This document shows, in pieces, positions 13,546 through 25,722 of a stretch of DNA of 64,000 nt (positions are counted from its first letter, which is position 1; each line of letters opens with the position of its first letter). The notes under the pieces were generated by a model that was not told the origin of the DNA, searched no databases, and saw nothing but the letters and a program-made list of their open reading frames with translations. The stretch lies in NCBI GenBank assembly GCA_032622095.1, contig CP136066.1, positions 111,931,319-111,995,318 on the forward strand, written 5' to 3'. This DNA is from Siphonodentalium dalli (Eukaryota; Mollusca; Scaphopoda; Gadilida; Siphonodentaliidae). The position numbers and the translations under genes were made by a program.

Positions 13546-15120
13546 ATAGAGATATTAAATTTTGTTTGAACTTTAATAACAATAAAACAAAAATTTAGAT
13601 AATAAAACAAATTTGACACTTTCATTTATTTTAGTTTTATACGATTAATTAGGTGTGATATCCTGTTTTGAAAATATGAAGATTTTATTGCAATAGTTTC
13701 ATGTAATATAATGATATCAATAAATTACCATGTGATCATCCAACATCCATAGTATATGAGAGGATTTTTATAGATGTTGTCATTCCAAGTGAAATCTGTT
13801 ATGAAATGAGTGATGACATATGATACAGAGCTCTGGTGGGTCAAGCAAGATAAACAACACTGGTGGCTGGCTGTTTGTTTATTCTAACTGTTAAATTGAT
13901 TAATGGCAGCACAGGACTGGTGTTTTTCCTAGTCTTGAAATTTCATTACAGGGTGAGATAAGGGCCCACTCACCTATATAAGTGTCTTCTAAATTCCATT
14001 AATTTGCTTCAAAAATAATTAACCCTTTCCAAGGTTTCCATAGACACATGCTATAATGTACATGGACTCTTCCTCATATCTCTTAATATATATTGGGTAT
14101 CTTTGCACACTATTCACTTCTATCAATTTTGGTATTGACTGATTAATTGATTTTTGAAAAATATATTAACCCTTCAGACACGTGCTTTCAAAATTAAAAC
14201 AACAGCTGATAGCCAATATGATTTATCTATGCAATGGGGAAACAGGCAGATAAATTTACATGACTATTGTAAGTGATGACTTGTTTTGAAAATCAATATG
14301 GTAGATGTTAGTATTTCCAGGAACCTTATTTTCCCATTTGTTCACATTTTCATGGTTGATTGAATTTTAGGGGCCACAGAGCACTTAGAAGATTAACATT
14401 GAAGGTTGTGGCTTTTAGTGCCCAAGCTACTTGTAAAACATTGTAATGTGTGAAACCATTCAAATGAGGGCTAACTTACTTTCTTTTATATGAACGATTT
14501 AGTGGTCATAGGGGCCAGCATCCCCATCATATTATGTCTGTATAACATTATATAGATAATACTTTTGAATTGTATAAACTACATATATTTTTGAAAACCA
14601 TACACCCCTGTTATGAAACACTTAATCTTATTTAATACTCAGGTCAGATCTGATCTTATATCTGTTCATGTTTGATAAACAAATAACTGGGGAGAATGGG
14701 GGAAGGGGGGGGGGGGTAATTAAAGTACCATTTAAATACGAGATGCAATCCCCTACATATATGTCGTTCTAAGCAGTCTGGCTTGTCAACAATTATAATC
14801 TCTCTTTAGGAGTGAATAATAAATTGGAATATCTGGCATGTCAAAAGTGGCAAAGATAGGGATTTATCACTTTTGCTTCCAATGAGTTAACTTAAACTCC
14901 TAAACATGTCCTCCGAAATCACTAAACCATTGGATCTCACAGTGAGAGGTCCTTGTGTGAATAGGGACAGAGTTATGAGATTTAAAACTACTCCTCCCCA
15001 ACCCAAATACTTTAACACTTTCTTAAGACAAATTATTTGAGCTTTTGATTTCAAGTTGGGTACTGATATATGGATTAATTCCTGTGATCATATCTTTGAC
15101 AAATTATCAGTTATGGCTAG
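13546..15120. other. no gene seen
   Basis: AT-rich unique-looking sequence. It holds a GGGAAGGGGGGGGGGGG run near 14700-14716 and nothing else I can support. Confidence 0.4.
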
Positions 15121-15178
15121 TCACTATCGCCAAGGTATGGGTTAAACATCTGCCGATCGTGATCGACCTCTCGTTAAT
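15121..15178. repeat. dispersed motif with CGATCGTGATCG core, copy 1
   Basis: The segment from TCGCCAAGGTATGGGTTAAA through CATCTGCCGATCGTGATCG to CCTCTCGTT is matched, with few differences, at 16365-16417. Only about 55 bp is shared, so it may be the end of a larger dispersed element. Confidence 0.55.
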
Positions 15179-15221
15179 CTCTCTATTCATTGCTCATCAC
15201 AAAAAAATTACCTTCTTTACA

Positions 15222-15545
15222 AAGTTGAGCTACAGTGTCATTGACACTTTCATTTATGTTTACCCATACCATAGTATGGTAAAAATAGTGTCGTCCGGAT
15301 TGACCACTCGTCGTTGGTCTATCGGTAGACACTTTACGCATGGTGCAATAATTGAAATATTTTCTATCTGATCGGAAAAAAAATTTGTACATGTATTTCT
15401 CAGCACAAAAGTCAGATCGAGTTCGAATATGGGTTTGATCCGACTATTTTTAACTGAGTTATGGCCCTTTTTTCGAAAAAATATTCACTCTTAAAAATAA
15501 AAAAAATTTAGATTGAATTCCTAGCTCAATTTAAAAACAAAAAAT
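15222..15545. repeat. satellite A end plus dispersed repeat B, copy 2
   Basis: AAGTTGAGCTA at 15222-15232 is the right-end signature of satellite A elements. It is followed by TGTCATTGACACTTTCATTT and then, from 15259, repeat B with the same CATACCATAGTATGG palindrome as at 13132. The copy is more diverged and ends in an A/T-rich stretch. Confidence 0.6.
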
Positions 15546-18426
15546 TAAATAAATAAATATATATGATAAAATATTATTTTTTTTAATAATTAAAACAAAT
15601 ATTATTTTTTTTAAAGTTAACAAAATTGAAAAACTAACAACATTATATCTCTGCCAAGGGTACCCCGAGTCACCACACTAAATTTGGTTTCAATCTGTCC
15701 AAAATCTTGTGATATGTACTAGTAAATTTGTTTGGAGCGACATTAAACCAAATTCACCAATCCATCCCATGCCTTTGGACTACTTAGCTATTGATAAAGC
15801 CATATTATTTTCTGATGTCTCTTATGCTAATGTGCAGATAAAGAAAACTATGGTAGCTATTTTTTTTTTAAGTTTCAACAATACACATCACATGATATTA
15901 ATAGTAGACTAGAACATCTGTGCTGCATTGCACAGCTGAGTATATCACTCTAAAGATGGTCTGAGGTCATTATAAATGTTATTGGTTAATAGAGATGCCA
16001 GCCTTCAACATAAACAATGCCTGTGATTTGTTGACAGCTCTGCTATATAATTGATATTAATGGGTCAGCAGTGAGTGTCTTATCTTGATGGCTGTTGTTG
16101 GTAGAATTTGATACATTATCATCGTAAACTTAAATTGGACTCTTAACCCAAGTTGTCCATGTCCAGGTCACCTTTTCGCATTTAACCCAAGGCTGTGGTG
16201 GTACAGCATTACAGATCCTGTACCAGTGCATTCTCTTATATAAATACGAGTGACCCATAAATTCCAATAATTTGTGTTATGTACATTTGTCTATAATAGT
16301 ACATAACATCATATTCTATAATTCAACATCAAAACTCTCATTTATGATTCCGATCATAGTAATTTACTATTGCCAAGGGATGGGTTAACATCTGCCGATC
16401 GTGATCGGCCTCTCGTTTTTTTTAAAGTTTAATAAATTGTGAACTTTTACATGTTGGATATTTATATATATAAATACTCAGGTAAACATTAAAAAACAGT
16501 TACGAAAATACACACTTTTGGCAGCAGTTACATGGTTGGATGATTGCGCGGTGTGAACTCAGGTGCTATCAAAGGATACAAATGTATTAAGGGTTCCTCT
16601 AAATTACAGTAAATATAGGATTTAACTCACCACCACATGTGGATTTTGAGAATGATGTTAGAAGCCATATGTTAAACACATAGTCCCATCCATTGACAGC
16701 AAGGCTGTAGACCAGTACAAAAGTGTTTTAACTGGACATAGAATGATTTTTGAAGGTCACATCCAGTTATTTCAAGGCTTGGGTATGGGATACAACACAA
16801 CATTTCATAGAAATTACTTTATTAAAATAGTTTTTTAATTATTATGGCTTCAATACTCAATACTTTGTTCTCTTATATACAATATAACCCGTTGAATATC
16901 ATGAAAAGCAAAGTAAAGAATGTGAGAATATCATGGTAATGTAATCAGTGCAAATCCTGACTAGGTCATCAATTATTTCAACTCGGCGTGTTTTCTTTTT
17001 GTCCTCTTTTGAAATTAAACAAAAAGTATGCTCTTTTAAGGCCCCCCGCAGACTTGAGAAATTTGGCTCAGCACTCTACGGCTTTAATAATTGATTCCAG
17101 ACTCCTATCACTCGACTTACTATCATTAGAAACTTTGAAAGTGACGCCTCCCCCATACCACCCACCGTGTCAGGTTTTTATTTTCATTAATGGGGAGGGT
17201 CCTATTTGTCTATGCCTCCATTAACTGCTTCGGTGACAAAAAATACAGATATTCAAAATAGTGGCTTAAATACCAGTCACATTCCAAACCGAATGATATA
17301 TTCTTGGTTTATTTCAGATTGAGTTAAACAGACATCAAAATTTGAACGAGAACAAATTTGTTAACACAAACTGGTTGTAGATACACAGTTACACACATTT
17401 ACATCCTGCTTTGCTGTGCAATCTGGCTCACATTCCCCGCACACTTGAGCAATCAGCATATCAAACATGCTTGATATGCGAGTCTAATTGGGGGGCTCAT
17501 CAAAATCACCCCACTGACTTGAGCAATCAGGCCTTCATGCACAAATGTTCAAAGGCTACATAATAGCGAAAAACATTGTCTTTATGGACACAGGTTAATA
17601 GTTATCGAGTGCAAAATTTTGCACATGCTTGAAATTTTATCTGGCAGGTCATGGAAACAATTGATCAAGATGCTGTCATAACTTGGGATATCAGTTCGAT
17701 CAGAATAAACGGGACTGAGGCACTCAGCTGGCCAGTCTTCCAAAAAGTTTGTTTTTGATCATTATTGTTATGCGAAGGGAAGACTTGAATATCAAGATAA
17801 CAGCACTAGGATCAGGTGAAAAGAAGAACATTTCTACAACCGGATAAGGTAAAGCTTCATGCTTCTATTCCAATCGCACAAGTAGTCTATAGTACAGCAT
17901 ACCACAGAAGGTGCATGCAAATTAAATAAATTGTCAATATTTATCCATGTCACATTAATAGTATCAAAACAGGAAGTTAAATTGATAGATTAAATTTTGA
18001 GAAATAGGGTGAAATTTCTTGGTGTGTTTTTAGTTTATTATTTGGCCAACTGATTGTGGATAAAATGGTTTGCTCATAACAATGTTTACTTGACAATAAG
18101 TGAGTTGCCAATCTCGATGCCTCCATGTTTGTGATGTATTTGTCCGCGCAAGCTTTCCCGGCGTCGCTATATTTGTCGATGCACAATGCGTCGTTTCTGT
18201 TGGATCTTATTTGCCCCTGTGAGAACAATGGTCCCTGTTGACGATAATTTGATGGTTATTTTAAAATTGCATCTACAGTACAAGGGGGTTTTAAGACAGG
18301 ACCATAATAATAACTATAATATAATAATAAATAATTATGTTGAGATGCCTTTGTATTTCAAGCCAATATATGGCAGTAAAATGTAAGATTGTCTGTTTCC
18401 AAAGCATGTGCTGAATATATTTCTCT
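15546..18426. other. no gene seen; one short dispersed repeat copy
   Basis: AT-rich. It contains the second CGATCGTGATCG motif copy (16365-16417), a TTCTCTTATATA-type motif near 16228-16245 preceded by CCTGTACCAGTGCA, and another near 16869. A minus-strand open frame of 83 codons at 17977-18228 is unremarkable and I do not call it a gene. Confidence 0.4.
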
Positions 18427-18562
18427 TATATAATACAGGAATGGGTCGATAAGTATCATGAGGATGCATGTTCTGTCTATTTATATTATGCCTTTATATA
18501 ATACAGGAATGGGTCGATAAGTATCATGAGGATGCATGTTCTGTCTATTTATATTATGCCTT
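18427..18562. repeat. 68-bp direct tandem duplication
   Basis: Two essentially identical 68-bp copies (18427-18494 and 18495-18562), each including AATGGGTCGATAAGTATCAT and GGATGCATGTTCTGTC. The identity points to a recent local duplication. Confidence 0.85.
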
Positions 18563-19197
18563 TAGAGACCAATGATATACACAATATTCAGTTTTATCTA
18601 TTTTATTCACACAAAAACCTGCTTATTGTCTTGAAAGTGGGTTTTATATAAATTTTGTTGTAATTGTGGCCCAGAAGAGATACACTATCTTTAAAGGGAG
18701 ACTGTACGCCAATTTCAATACATTCCACATAGTAACAGCGATCTAGTATCCATCATATATTAAAAATAATTTGAGTCGAAGATGTCTGCTGAAAACGTTC
18801 CGGTTAATACGTTATCATAAAAATCAAATTTAATTTTGTAATATAAATTAGTTTATGGCTGCAGTTACAAACTAAGTTACGAATTTCCGTATACGCGACG
18901 TAACCACAATTAATTAACGGATGTGTATTGGGTTACATTTACCACACATCGTGTGAAAATATATGTTGAGGCGGGTGTCAACTCAAGACACCAGCTGATT
19001 ACAGAATAAAACTAATAATTTTCTGGGACAAGTAAAAAGTAACATTTTATTTGAAACATTCGCCTGAAAATTTCATTGCATTCCGGTAAGTAAAATATGT
19101 AAATAAAAATACAAATAAAAATGATAGCGTCACTTTCACAAAACACATCACTATTATACCAATAGCGATGCGTTTGATAAAGTGATGCATTCATTTT
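18563..19197. other. no gene seen
   Basis: AT-rich sequence between the 68-bp duplication and the satellite A element. No supported feature. Confidence 0.4.
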
Positions 19198-21715
19198 TAG
19201 CTCAACTTTACTTTGTAAAGTTTGAGCTATTGCCATGGCTTTGTCGTCCGTGTGTGCGTGTGTACGTGTGTACATAAGGCGTCAACAATGCAGTCTACAG
19301 GTCGTACCTTTGGTCGGATCATTATGAAATTTGTCATAGCTGTTGACATCAACATTTAGACCAGAATGATTAATTTTGGGGTCATTCGGTAAAAAAACAT
19401 GGCCGCCAGTGGCCATCTTGCATTTCAAAATTCAATCCATTAGCACGGGCTACAGGGCGTACTGTTTGTCTGATCGTCATGAAATTTGTCATGGATGTTA
19501 ATATTGACATGTAGATGGGAACGAGTAATTTTGGGGTCATTCGGCCCAAAAACATGGCCGCCAGCAGCCATCTTGGATTTTACTCTTTGTATGACTAAAT
19601 TCTTTAGCACGGGCTACAGGTCGTACTTTTAGTCTGATCATCATAAAATTTGTTAATAATGACATGTAGATGGGAACGAGTCATTTTGGGGTCATTCGGC
19701 CAAAAAACATGGCCGCCAACAGGCATCTTTGATTTCACTCTTTGTATGACTAAATCCTTTAGCACGGGCTACAGGTCGTACCTTTAGTCCGATCATCATA
19801 AAATTTGTCATGGCTGTTGAAATTGGAATGTAGATGGGAACGAGTCATTTTGGGGTCATTCGGACAAAAAACATGGCCGCCAGCGGCCATCTTGGATTTC
19901 AAAATTCAATCCATTAGCACGGGCCACAGGTCGTACCTTTAGTCTGATCATCATGAAATTTGTCATGGGAGTTAATATTGACATGTAGATGGGAACGAGT
20001 AATTTTGGGGTCATTCGGCCAAAAAACATGGCGGCCAGCAGCCTTCTTGGATTTTACTCTTTGTATGACTAAATTCTTTAGCACGGGCTACAGGTCGTAC
20101 CTTTAGTCTGATCATCATGAAATTTGTCATGGGAGTTAATATTGACATGTAGATGGGAACGAGTAATTTTGGGGTCATTCGGCCAAAAAACATGGCCGCC
20201 AGCAGCCTTCTTGGATTTTACTCTTTGTATGACTAAATTCTTTAGCACGGGCTACAGGTCGTACCTTTAGTCTGATCATCATCAAATTTGTCATGGATGT
20301 TAATAATGACATGTAGATGGGAACGAGTAATTTTGGGGTCATTCGGCCAAAAAACATGGCCGCCAGCAGCCATCTTGGATTTTACTCTTTGTATGACTAA
20401 ATCCTTTAGCACGGGCTACAGGCCGTACCTTTAGTCTGATCATCATAAAATTTGTCGTGAATGTTAATAATGACATGTAGATGGGAACGAGTCATTTTGG
20501 GGTCATTCGGCCAATAAACATGGCCGCCAGTGGCCATCTTGGATTTCAAAATTTAATCCATTAGCACGGGCCACAGGTCGTACTGTTCGTCTGATCATCA
20601 TAAAATTTGTCATGGATGTTAACAATGACATGTAGATGGGAACGAGTAATTTTGGGGTCATTCGGCCAAAAAACATGGTCGCCAGCAGCCATCTTGGATT
20701 TTACTCTTTGTATGACTAAATCCTTTAGCACGGGCTACATGTTGTACCGTTAGTCTGATCATCATAAAATTTGTCGTGAATGTTAATAATGACATGTAGA
20801 TGGGAACGAGTCATTTTGGGGTCATTCGGCAGAAAAACATGGCCGCCAGCAGTCATCTTTGATTTTACTCTTTGTATGACTAAATCCTTTAGCACGGGCT
20901 ACAGGTCGTACCTTTAGTCTGATCATCATAAAATTTGTCATGGCTGTTGAAATTGGAATGTAAATGGGAACGAGTAATTTTGGGGTCATTCGGCAGAAAA
21001 ACATGGCCGCCAGCAGCCATCTTTGATTTTACTCTTTGTATGACTAAATCCTTTAGCACGGGCTACAGGTCGTACATTTAGTCTGATCATCATAAAATTT
21101 GTCATGGCTGTTGAAATTGGAATGTAAATGGGAACGAGTCATTTTGGGGTCATTCGGACAAAAAACATGGCCGCCAGTGGCCATCTTGGATTTCAAAATT
21201 TATTCCATTAGCATGGGCCACAGGTCGTACTGTTCGTCTGATCATCATGAAATTTGTCATGGTTGTTAATATTGGATTTTACTCTTTGTATGACTAAATT
21301 CTTTAGCATGGGCTACAGGTCGTACCTTTAGTCTGATCGTCATAAAATTTGTCATAGATGTTAATAATGACATGTAGATGGGAACGAGTCATTTCGGTGT
21401 CATTCGGCCAAAAAACATGGCCGCCAGCAGCCATCTTGGATTTTACTCTTTGTATGACTAAATTCTTTAGCATAGGCTACAGGTCGTACCTTTAGTCTGA
21501 TCGTCATAAAATTTGTCATGGATGTTAACGATGACATGTAGATGGGATACAATCATTTTGGGATCATTCGGCCGAAAACATGGCCGCCAGCAGCCATCTT
21601 GGATTTTACTGTTCTCTTCATGTCTATAAACTAGTATTAGACAGTCAACTTTCCACATTCCTAATCGCTCCATTGACTGTAATACATTAAATTATTCCCT
21701 TTCCAAGTTGAGCTA
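19198..21715. mobile_element. satellite A element with inverted ends (2.5 kb)
   Basis: Left end TAGCTCAACTTTACTTTG at 19198; right end AAGTTGAGCTA at 21705-21715, so the first 11 bases are inverted at the other end. The interior is about 14 satellite A monomers at 160-164 bp spacing, more diverged from one another than those at 2-12 kb. A TTCATT string occurs just outside the left end and again about 20 bp beyond the right end, but I cannot show that it is a target duplication. No coding capacity. It ends about 140 bp from the stop codon of the fucosyltransferase gene. Confidence 0.7.
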
Positions 21716-21753
21716 CAGTGTCATTGACACTTTCATTAATTTTAATTTCTTGA

Positions 21754-21822
21754 TTTATTTTACTCGTTTTCTAAATGACAAGCTGCAACATTTGCAATAT
21801 ATTGTCATTTATCATATTTATT
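21754..21822 (-). promoter_or_regulatory. polyadenylation signals for the fucosyltransferase gene
   Basis: Read on the minus strand, AATAAA occurs at 21822-21817, about 36 bases after the stop codon, and again at 21759-21754. Either could end a short 3' UTR. Motif match only; no transcript evidence is available. Confidence 0.5.
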
Positions 21823-21857
21823 TATCAATGCGTGAATATCAACTCATGAGTATATGT

Positions 21858-22988
21858 CTACAACATCGGAATCCATGATGATGGGTAGTAGTCCTCTGGT
21901 TTGTATAATTTCGCCAGCCAGCTGTTAGGTTTGGGAAAATCTTTGTAATAGATAGCTTCACCTCCAGCAAGCCACGCACCCCACCAGCCAAATGAGCCAG
22001 TAGATACGATGGAATGATCAGACAGGGATAAGATAGCTAGATCCACAGCCGGATTCCGTGACAGACTGTAGTGAACAGTGACATTGTTACCTTTCACCTG
22101 ATTCCTACACCACTGTATATCATCCGAGCAAACAACAAATATAGGATCATGGTATTTATCATGGAAATATTTCATGGCACTTTGAAAGAATGATGCTGGT
22201 GCTACATTGTATCCACGTCTTTTCTCATAAGCTGAATTCATGTCTCCTCGCCTCACGTGTATTCCAACTATAGGTCTCTTTCCATTTCGAATTTCACGTA
22301 AATACTTCTGAGCTCTGACCAACACATCACTTTTAAATTTTAATTCATGCCTAACGACGTCTTCGGCGTTTGAGAAATATTTGAAAGACTGTAGATATCC
22401 ACCAAGTTCAACATTCCCATTAAATGAGATATTTTCAAATTTTGTGTCACGTACAGCTGGATTTGATTCCTGTATCGATTTTCCTATTGGTTTACGAGAC
22501 GAGATTAAAGAAACATCAAAATATTTAGTTATCAAATTTTTACTGTCCACGAAAGGAACATATCCATTTCTTTTAGCGATTCCCAACAATGAAGCATATC
22601 GGAAAAGTATATTCCCCAGTCGACCATTGCCTTTTGCCGTCATATAGTGGTCTCTTTTAACAGAATTCAATAAATCAGCTGGTTTATTCTGTTTGTTACG
22701 CATTTGTGATGAATTTGGCGATATGTTACTGCTGTTTGACAAAGTAGTGTTTAATGATCCATGAAGATGAATATGAGAAATAATCTTGTCCAGCCATCCT
22801 TGACTTCCTAGAATACACGGATTTGTGGAACTCTTGCAATCTTCTCTATTATGTGGATTTCTTGAGATTGGCTCAAAGCTAGTCCCATGAAATTTTATTG
22901 TGAAATATCCAATTAGAACTACCATTGACATCACTAGGATTATCCGCAGTTTCCTGTTGCGATTTCTTAATACATTTCTGAATACCAT
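21858..22988 (-). CDS. galactoside alpha-1,2-fucosyltransferase-like (GT11), intact
   Basis: A single open frame of 376 residues from the ATG at 22988 to TAG. A longer reading is open for three more codons, starting with TTG; an in-frame stop at 23016-23018 excludes anything further unless there is an upstream intron. The layout is a type II Golgi enzyme: short basic tail (1-15), one membrane span (about 16-33), a stem rich in Ser/Asn (about 34-112) with NxS/T sites at 80, 85, 88 and 92, then the catalytic domain, with further sites at 186 and 302. Family landmarks are GNGRLGN (120-126), the donor-binding HVRRGD (244-249), VVCSDDIQWC (285-294) and STGSFGWWGAWLAGG (329-343). GT11 enzymes move fucose from GDP-fucose to galactose in an alpha-1,2 link. 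The acceptor cannot be predicted. No frameshift or missing motif, so it is probably functional. Confidence 0.93.
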   Translation of the reverse strand: MVFRNVLRNRNRKLRIILVMSMVVLIGYFTIKFHGTSFEPISRNPHNREDCKSSTNPCILGSQGWLDKIISHIHLHGSLNTTLSNSSNISPNSSQMRNKQNKPADLLNSVKRDHYMTAKGNGRLGNILFRYASLLGIAKRNGYVPFVDSKNLITKYFDVSLISSRKPIGKSIQESNPAVRDTKFENISFNGNVELGGYLQSFKYFSNAEDVVRHELKFKSDVLVRAQKYLREIRNGKRPIVGIHVRRGDMNSAYEKRRGYNVAPASFFQSAMKYFHDKYHDPIFVVCSDDIQWCRNQVKGNNVTVHYSLSRNPAVDLAILSLSDHSIVSTGSFGWWGAWLAGGEAIYYKDFPKPNSWLAKLYKPEDYYPSSWIPML

Positions 22989-22997
22989 TTCCACCAA

Positions 22998-24390
22998 CTT
23001 CTCCCAGTGACTGCATCATCGTCCAGCGTTATGGTGTATGCTTATATACATACTTCTCACATACATACTTTTCTGGAGACAATTCTGGAAAATAAATATA
23101 ATCACATATTCTTACTATGTTTGGAACTGTATTGGACTGTATGAATGCAATTATTGACGAGATGGTACACCAGTATAGGCGATTTATAAATTTATATCCG
23201 TTTTAAACGAGTCCGCCCTTTTTGGACGGTATGCATCCCTTATGATATCATCTTCATTAAATCTCACTCACTATATTATATTATGTAGATGAGAACCCAC
23301 AGGCTGACACATACCAGGAGTAGAACATATGCCTGCTTTGGCTATAGCTCTAATTGTGATGATAGTGTCCGCGACATATACACACATATTTAAAAACTTG
23401 TTTGGGGGACAATGATCCATTTCCTATTTTCAGTTGCCATTTTGGCAGCCATCTTCCGAAATGCGTACCAAGTTTTTTCACATTCTAGAAAATTCTTGCT
23501 TCCTAGCGGTAATCTGCATATGCATTATTGGTTATGTTCAAATATCTATGGGCAAGGCGCTAAATGATTCCTGAGAATTTGATTACAGGTACACACCAAA
23601 TTTTAAAGGGGTGTTTAGAGAAAGGTTTAACGAATATTCGAGATGATTTAATCAATTTTGCCATTGAAATAACAATGGACCATTAGGCGGGATAAAGAGC
23701 GGGGAGTCAGCCGGTATGGTTCACCGTATGTAGGGATTGCGTCAGATTACAATGACTCAGGCGTTGCGTCGGAAGTAGGGATTGCATCAGATTCAAATGA
23801 CTCAGGCGTTTCAGGAGGCGGAGTTTCTTAGGGGCTGACCTTATTCGTTTAGGAGACGTGGGCGGTGTTTTTGCAGCCCCTACCACGCAATATCCCCTCA
23901 GACGTAGTGTGAAACCCTTAGAAGTGGGAGGGGTTTAGAGATATTAAAAGACACGTCCTATACACCCAGTCAGAAGTCATATCTAATGGTTAAAGATTCG
24001 GACAATGATTAAATTTCAATAAACTTCATCAAAATGTTATTCTCGTCTTCGTTATATATTCATATTTGGGTGGGAGAGAAGATGGATGAGAGAGAGAAAC
24101 GATATTTGTTGATAAAAGATACATTAAGATCCCGAAAATTTGAAGTTTTAAAATTGGCAAATTTTTATTCGTGAACAATTTAAGGATTTTAAAAAATTTG
24201 AAATATTGGGAGTTTTGTTTTTTTCTAAGTTTTTGAAAATTGTTTTTTAATTTAGGAAAAATTTTGTTTTTCATTTTGTTTTTAATTTGGGAATTTTTTT
24301 TAAGTTTTTCATTTTCTTTTTTCGTTTTTGAAATTTTTTAAGTTTTTAAAGTTTTTCATTTTTTTTCATTTTTTGAAAAAAATAAAGTTT
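22998..24390. other. no further gene; one short direct repeat
   Basis: Upstream flank of the fucosyltransferase gene. At 23730-23765 and 23775-23810 a GTAGGGATTG...GACTCAGGCGTT block is repeated with few changes. From about 24120 the sequence becomes low-complexity T- and A-rich (TTTTTGAAAATT types), and the minus-strand Lys-rich frame there is an artefact of that. Confidence 0.4.
23042..23048 (-). promoter_or_regulatory. possible TATA box of the fucosyltransferase gene
   Basis: On the minus strand TATATAA lies 54-60 bases upstream of the ATG, and GATGCAGTCACT about 30-36 bases downstream of it could hold an initiator. This would give a very short 5' UTR and an intronless gene. It is a motif match in AT-rich DNA. 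Confidence 0.3.
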
Positions 24391-24394
24391 TTAC

Positions 24395-24620
24395 TGCGAG
24401 TGCCGTGTGCCACTTTAACATTCATCCACAGTGTGTGCCGTGTGTCACTTTAACATTCATACACAGTGAGTGTCGAGTGTCCCTTTAAATTCACTTTATG
24501 AGTTCCGAGTGTCCCTTTAACATTATCATACCGAGAGTGCACCCCTTTGACATTCACGCACTGCGGGCGCATTGTCTCACTTTAATATTAACACAGAACG
24601 CATTGTGTCCCTTTAACATG
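24395..24620. repeat. degenerate minisatellite, about 40-45 bp units
   Basis: About five loose copies of a unit with GTGCCGTGTG, TCACTTTAACATTCAT and a CACAG-type spacer. Strongly diverged. Confidence 0.6.
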
Positions 24621-24739
24621 CGTTAATACACCTATTAGGAATATAATTCAGGGCGAGGCTCACCATTGTTCAACATAACATTACACCCCATAACGTAATA
24701 CACATGTACGTACATGTTATGGCCGTGTACTCCAGTGAC

Positions 24740-25115
24740 CAAGTAGGATGATGCAATGAGGTCATAACTACCTGTACTTCCATGTACCTCCACAACAATA
24801 CCTTTGATGTCATATATACCTGTACTTCCACGGCAATACCTTTGATGTCATATCTACCTGTACTTCCCTGTACTCCCACAACAATACCTTTGAGGACACG
24901 TCCACTTGGGTGATAGCGTGGGTAGACTGTCATATCTACCTGTACTTCAATGTACTCCCACAACAATACCCTTGATGTCATATATACCTGTACTTCCATG
25001 CACCTCCACAACAATACATTTGATGACACGTCCGGTAGAATTATAGCGTGGGTGTACTGTACTACAGGATGATGCCATATTTACCTGTACTTCCAATTAC
25101 CTTTCATGTACTTCC
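24740..25115. repeat. minisatellite of ACCTGTACTTCCATGTAC type
   Basis: About seven copies of a roughly 50-bp unit made of ACCTGTACTTCC, a TGTACTCCCACAACAATACC block and TTTGATGTCATATATACC. Some copies add a longer tail with GATAGCGTGGGT. A run of 12-13 C follows at about 25130-25142. Confidence 0.7.
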
Positions 25116-25168
25116 ACTAATTACATTTACCCCCCCCCCCCCAAACCGGTCGGTGTGCAGCAGCAGCA

Positions 25169-25722
25169 GTGGCTTTAGCCACGAGTGGAAATTCAAATGT
25201 TTTGTCATCACGAATGAGATTGAACCCATATCCACTGAAAAAGTGTGGATATTCCAGCTGATATTCTGTTTATTATATACTTTAGTTACTTGCCTGTGGC
25301 CCCCAATGAATGTCAATACATCAGAAATTTCAAGCTGATATCACTCACTAGTGGGATATCACTTATATCTCACTGCTAAAACCTTATAATTCATGGGCAA
25401 GTATATAATAAATAGAGGATATCCACACTTTTTCATTGGATATGGGTTATATATCATGAGTGATGACAAAACATTGAATTTCGACGAGTGGCTTTAGCCA
25501 CGAGTGGAAATTCAAATGTTTTGTCATCACGAATGAGATTGAACCCATATCCACTGAAAAAGTGTGGATATTCTGTTTATTATATACTTTAGTTACTTGC
25601 CTATGGCCCACGATGAATGTCAATACATCAGAAATTTCAAGCTGATATCACTCACTAGTGGGATATCACTTATATCTCACTGCTAAAACCTTATAATTCA
25701 TGGGCAAGTATATAATAAATAT
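25169..25722. mobile_element. foldback element, tandem one-and-a-half copies
   Basis: Copy one (25169-25487) has inverted ends of about 85 bp: 25171-25258 pairs with 25415-25500. The right end includes the palindrome GGCTTTAGCC, which also starts copy two at 25488 (period 319 bp). Copy two repeats the left end and the middle but stops at 25722 before its right end. Adjacent copies thus share one terminal repeat. No open frame; non-autonomous. Confidence 0.75.

Noticed and set aside
17977-18228. 83-codon minus-strand frame
   Set aside because: No recognisable domain, splice sites or homologous pattern; length is within chance for this base composition.
22381-22647. 88-codon plus-strand frame inside the fucosyltransferase gene
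   Set aside because: Antisense shadow of the GT11 coding frame.
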